64,000 nt of DNA. Source: JARBUG01 sp035628915. Lineage in GTDB: Bacteria; Bacillota; Sulfobacillia; Symbiobacteriales; Symbiobacteriaceae. Positions 63,643 to 64,000 of the stretch are shown in pieces. Where the stretch lies: NCBI GenBank assembly GCA_035628915.1, contig DASPIW010000052.1, positions 1 to 64,000 on the forward strand, given 5' to 3'. The stretch's first letter is position 1. The number at the start of each line of letters is the position of its first letter. The notes under the pieces were generated by a model. That model did no database searches. It had not been told where the DNA came from and saw nothing but the letters and a program-made list of their open reading frames with translations. The translations under genes were made by a program, and so were the position numbers.

Positions 63643-64000
63643 TTACCCCCGGGATATCCGGGCGCCGAGGCCCCGGAGCTTCTGGTCCAGGTTCTGGTAA
63701 CCCCGGTCGATGTGGATGATCTGTTCGATGGTGGTGGTCCCTTCGGCGGCGAGGCCGGCCAGTACCAGGGCCATCCCCTCGCGCAGGGCGGGGCATTCGA
63801 CGGTGGCGCCCGAGAGCCGGGGAACGCCCTGCACGACGGCAGTCCGCCCTTCGGTCTTGATATTGGCGCCCAGCCGCCGCAGCTCCTCCGCCACCTTGAA
63901 CCGGTTCTCGAATATCGTCTCCGTGATGATGCTGGTGCCCTCGGCCGAAACCATGAGGGCCATCATCTGCGGCTGCATGTCGGTGGGAAAGCCGGGGTAG
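63643..64000 (-). CDS. murA: UDP-N-acetylglucosamine 1-carboxyvinyltransferase, C-terminal part
   Basis: The last 118 codons of MurA; the gene runs off the right edge. Y-P-G-F-P-T-D-M-Q-P-Q, E-T-I-F-E-N-R-F and I-D-R-G-Y are conserved MurA segments, including the D-M-Q-P-Q active-site stretch. First committed step of peptidoglycan synthesis. Confidence 0.93.
   Translation of the reverse strand, partial: YPGFPTDMQPQMMALMVSAEGTSIITETIFENRFKVAEELRRLGANIKTEGRTAVVQGVPRLSGATVECPALREGMALVLAGLAAEGTTTIEQIIHIDRGYQNLDQKLRGLGARISRG

Overview
The window reads as one continuous, GC-rich, densely coded chromosome segment from a spore-forming Firmicute with aerobic or microaerobic respiration. The pro-sigma-E/SpoIIGA pair next to ftsZ-ftsA shows the endospore lineage. 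The high GC, frequent GTG/TTG starts, AGGAGG-type ribosome binding sites, caa3-type cytochrome oxidase and selenocysteine formate dehydrogenase together recall Symbiobacterium-like bacteria. That assignment is an inference from gene content; no rRNA or tRNA gene was seen.

Layout. 0-2.8 kb: gene-poor and eroded, with a secreted protein, a frameshifted NADAR gene and a 28-residue hydrophobic peptide. 2.8-8.3 kb: a PD-(D/E)XK-like protein, a membrane protein, a SIMPL protein and a 2-oxoacid dehydrogenase E1alpha-E1beta-E2 operon without an adjacent E3. 8.4-13.4 kb: a membrane formate dehydrogenase operon (Tat-exported selenoprotein, four-cluster ferredoxin subunit, NrfD-type quinone subunit), followed on the opposite strand by a shortened aldehyde ferredoxin oxidoreductase. 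14.8-16.9 kb: an accessory island with a winged-helix protein, a small nuclease-like protein, three tandem copies of a ~385-bp repeat that include the 5' end of the winged-helix gene, and a LivF gene tail. 17-19.4 kb: a HAD phosphatase and a candidate RiPP locus (PqqD-like/radical SAM/SPASM protein plus a 79-residue peptide with a C-A-C-G-C motif). 19.5-29.4 kb: organic acid uptake and activation (two acyl-CoA synthetases, MFS symporter, DUF485 plus SSS symporter) with a divergent LytS/LytR two-component system. 29.4-39.2 kb: a polysaccharide deacetylase, then heme A synthesis and assembly genes (DUF420, CtaA-CtaB fusion, SCO, DUF983) around the caa3 oxidase operon ctaCDEFG.

39.4-41.9 kb: the most unusual gene, one ORF joining the core and ATPase part of MutS2 to a permuted GTPase of the RsgA type. 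42-47.5 kb: a methyltransferase, a DinB protein, a CGNR regulator, small membrane proteins and an M1 peptidase lipoprotein. 47.5-54.4 kb: a complete branched-chain amino acid ABC operon and transketolase. 54.7-64 kb: the distal part of a division and cell-wall cluster read right to left: murA, GH18-type stalked protein, lipid kinase, ftsQ, DUF881, sbp, ftsA, ftsZ, spoIIGA, sigE.

How it fits together. Formate and 2-oxoacid or organic acid oxidation would feed a quinone pool and the caa3 oxidase. Acetate-like acids would be imported and charged to CoA under LytSR control. The right end couples division to the first mother-cell sigma factor. Two palindromic CACGGAG-type elements at 42.0 and 56.5 kb, and a recurring hairpin at 19.5 and 29.4 kb, are dispersed repeats.
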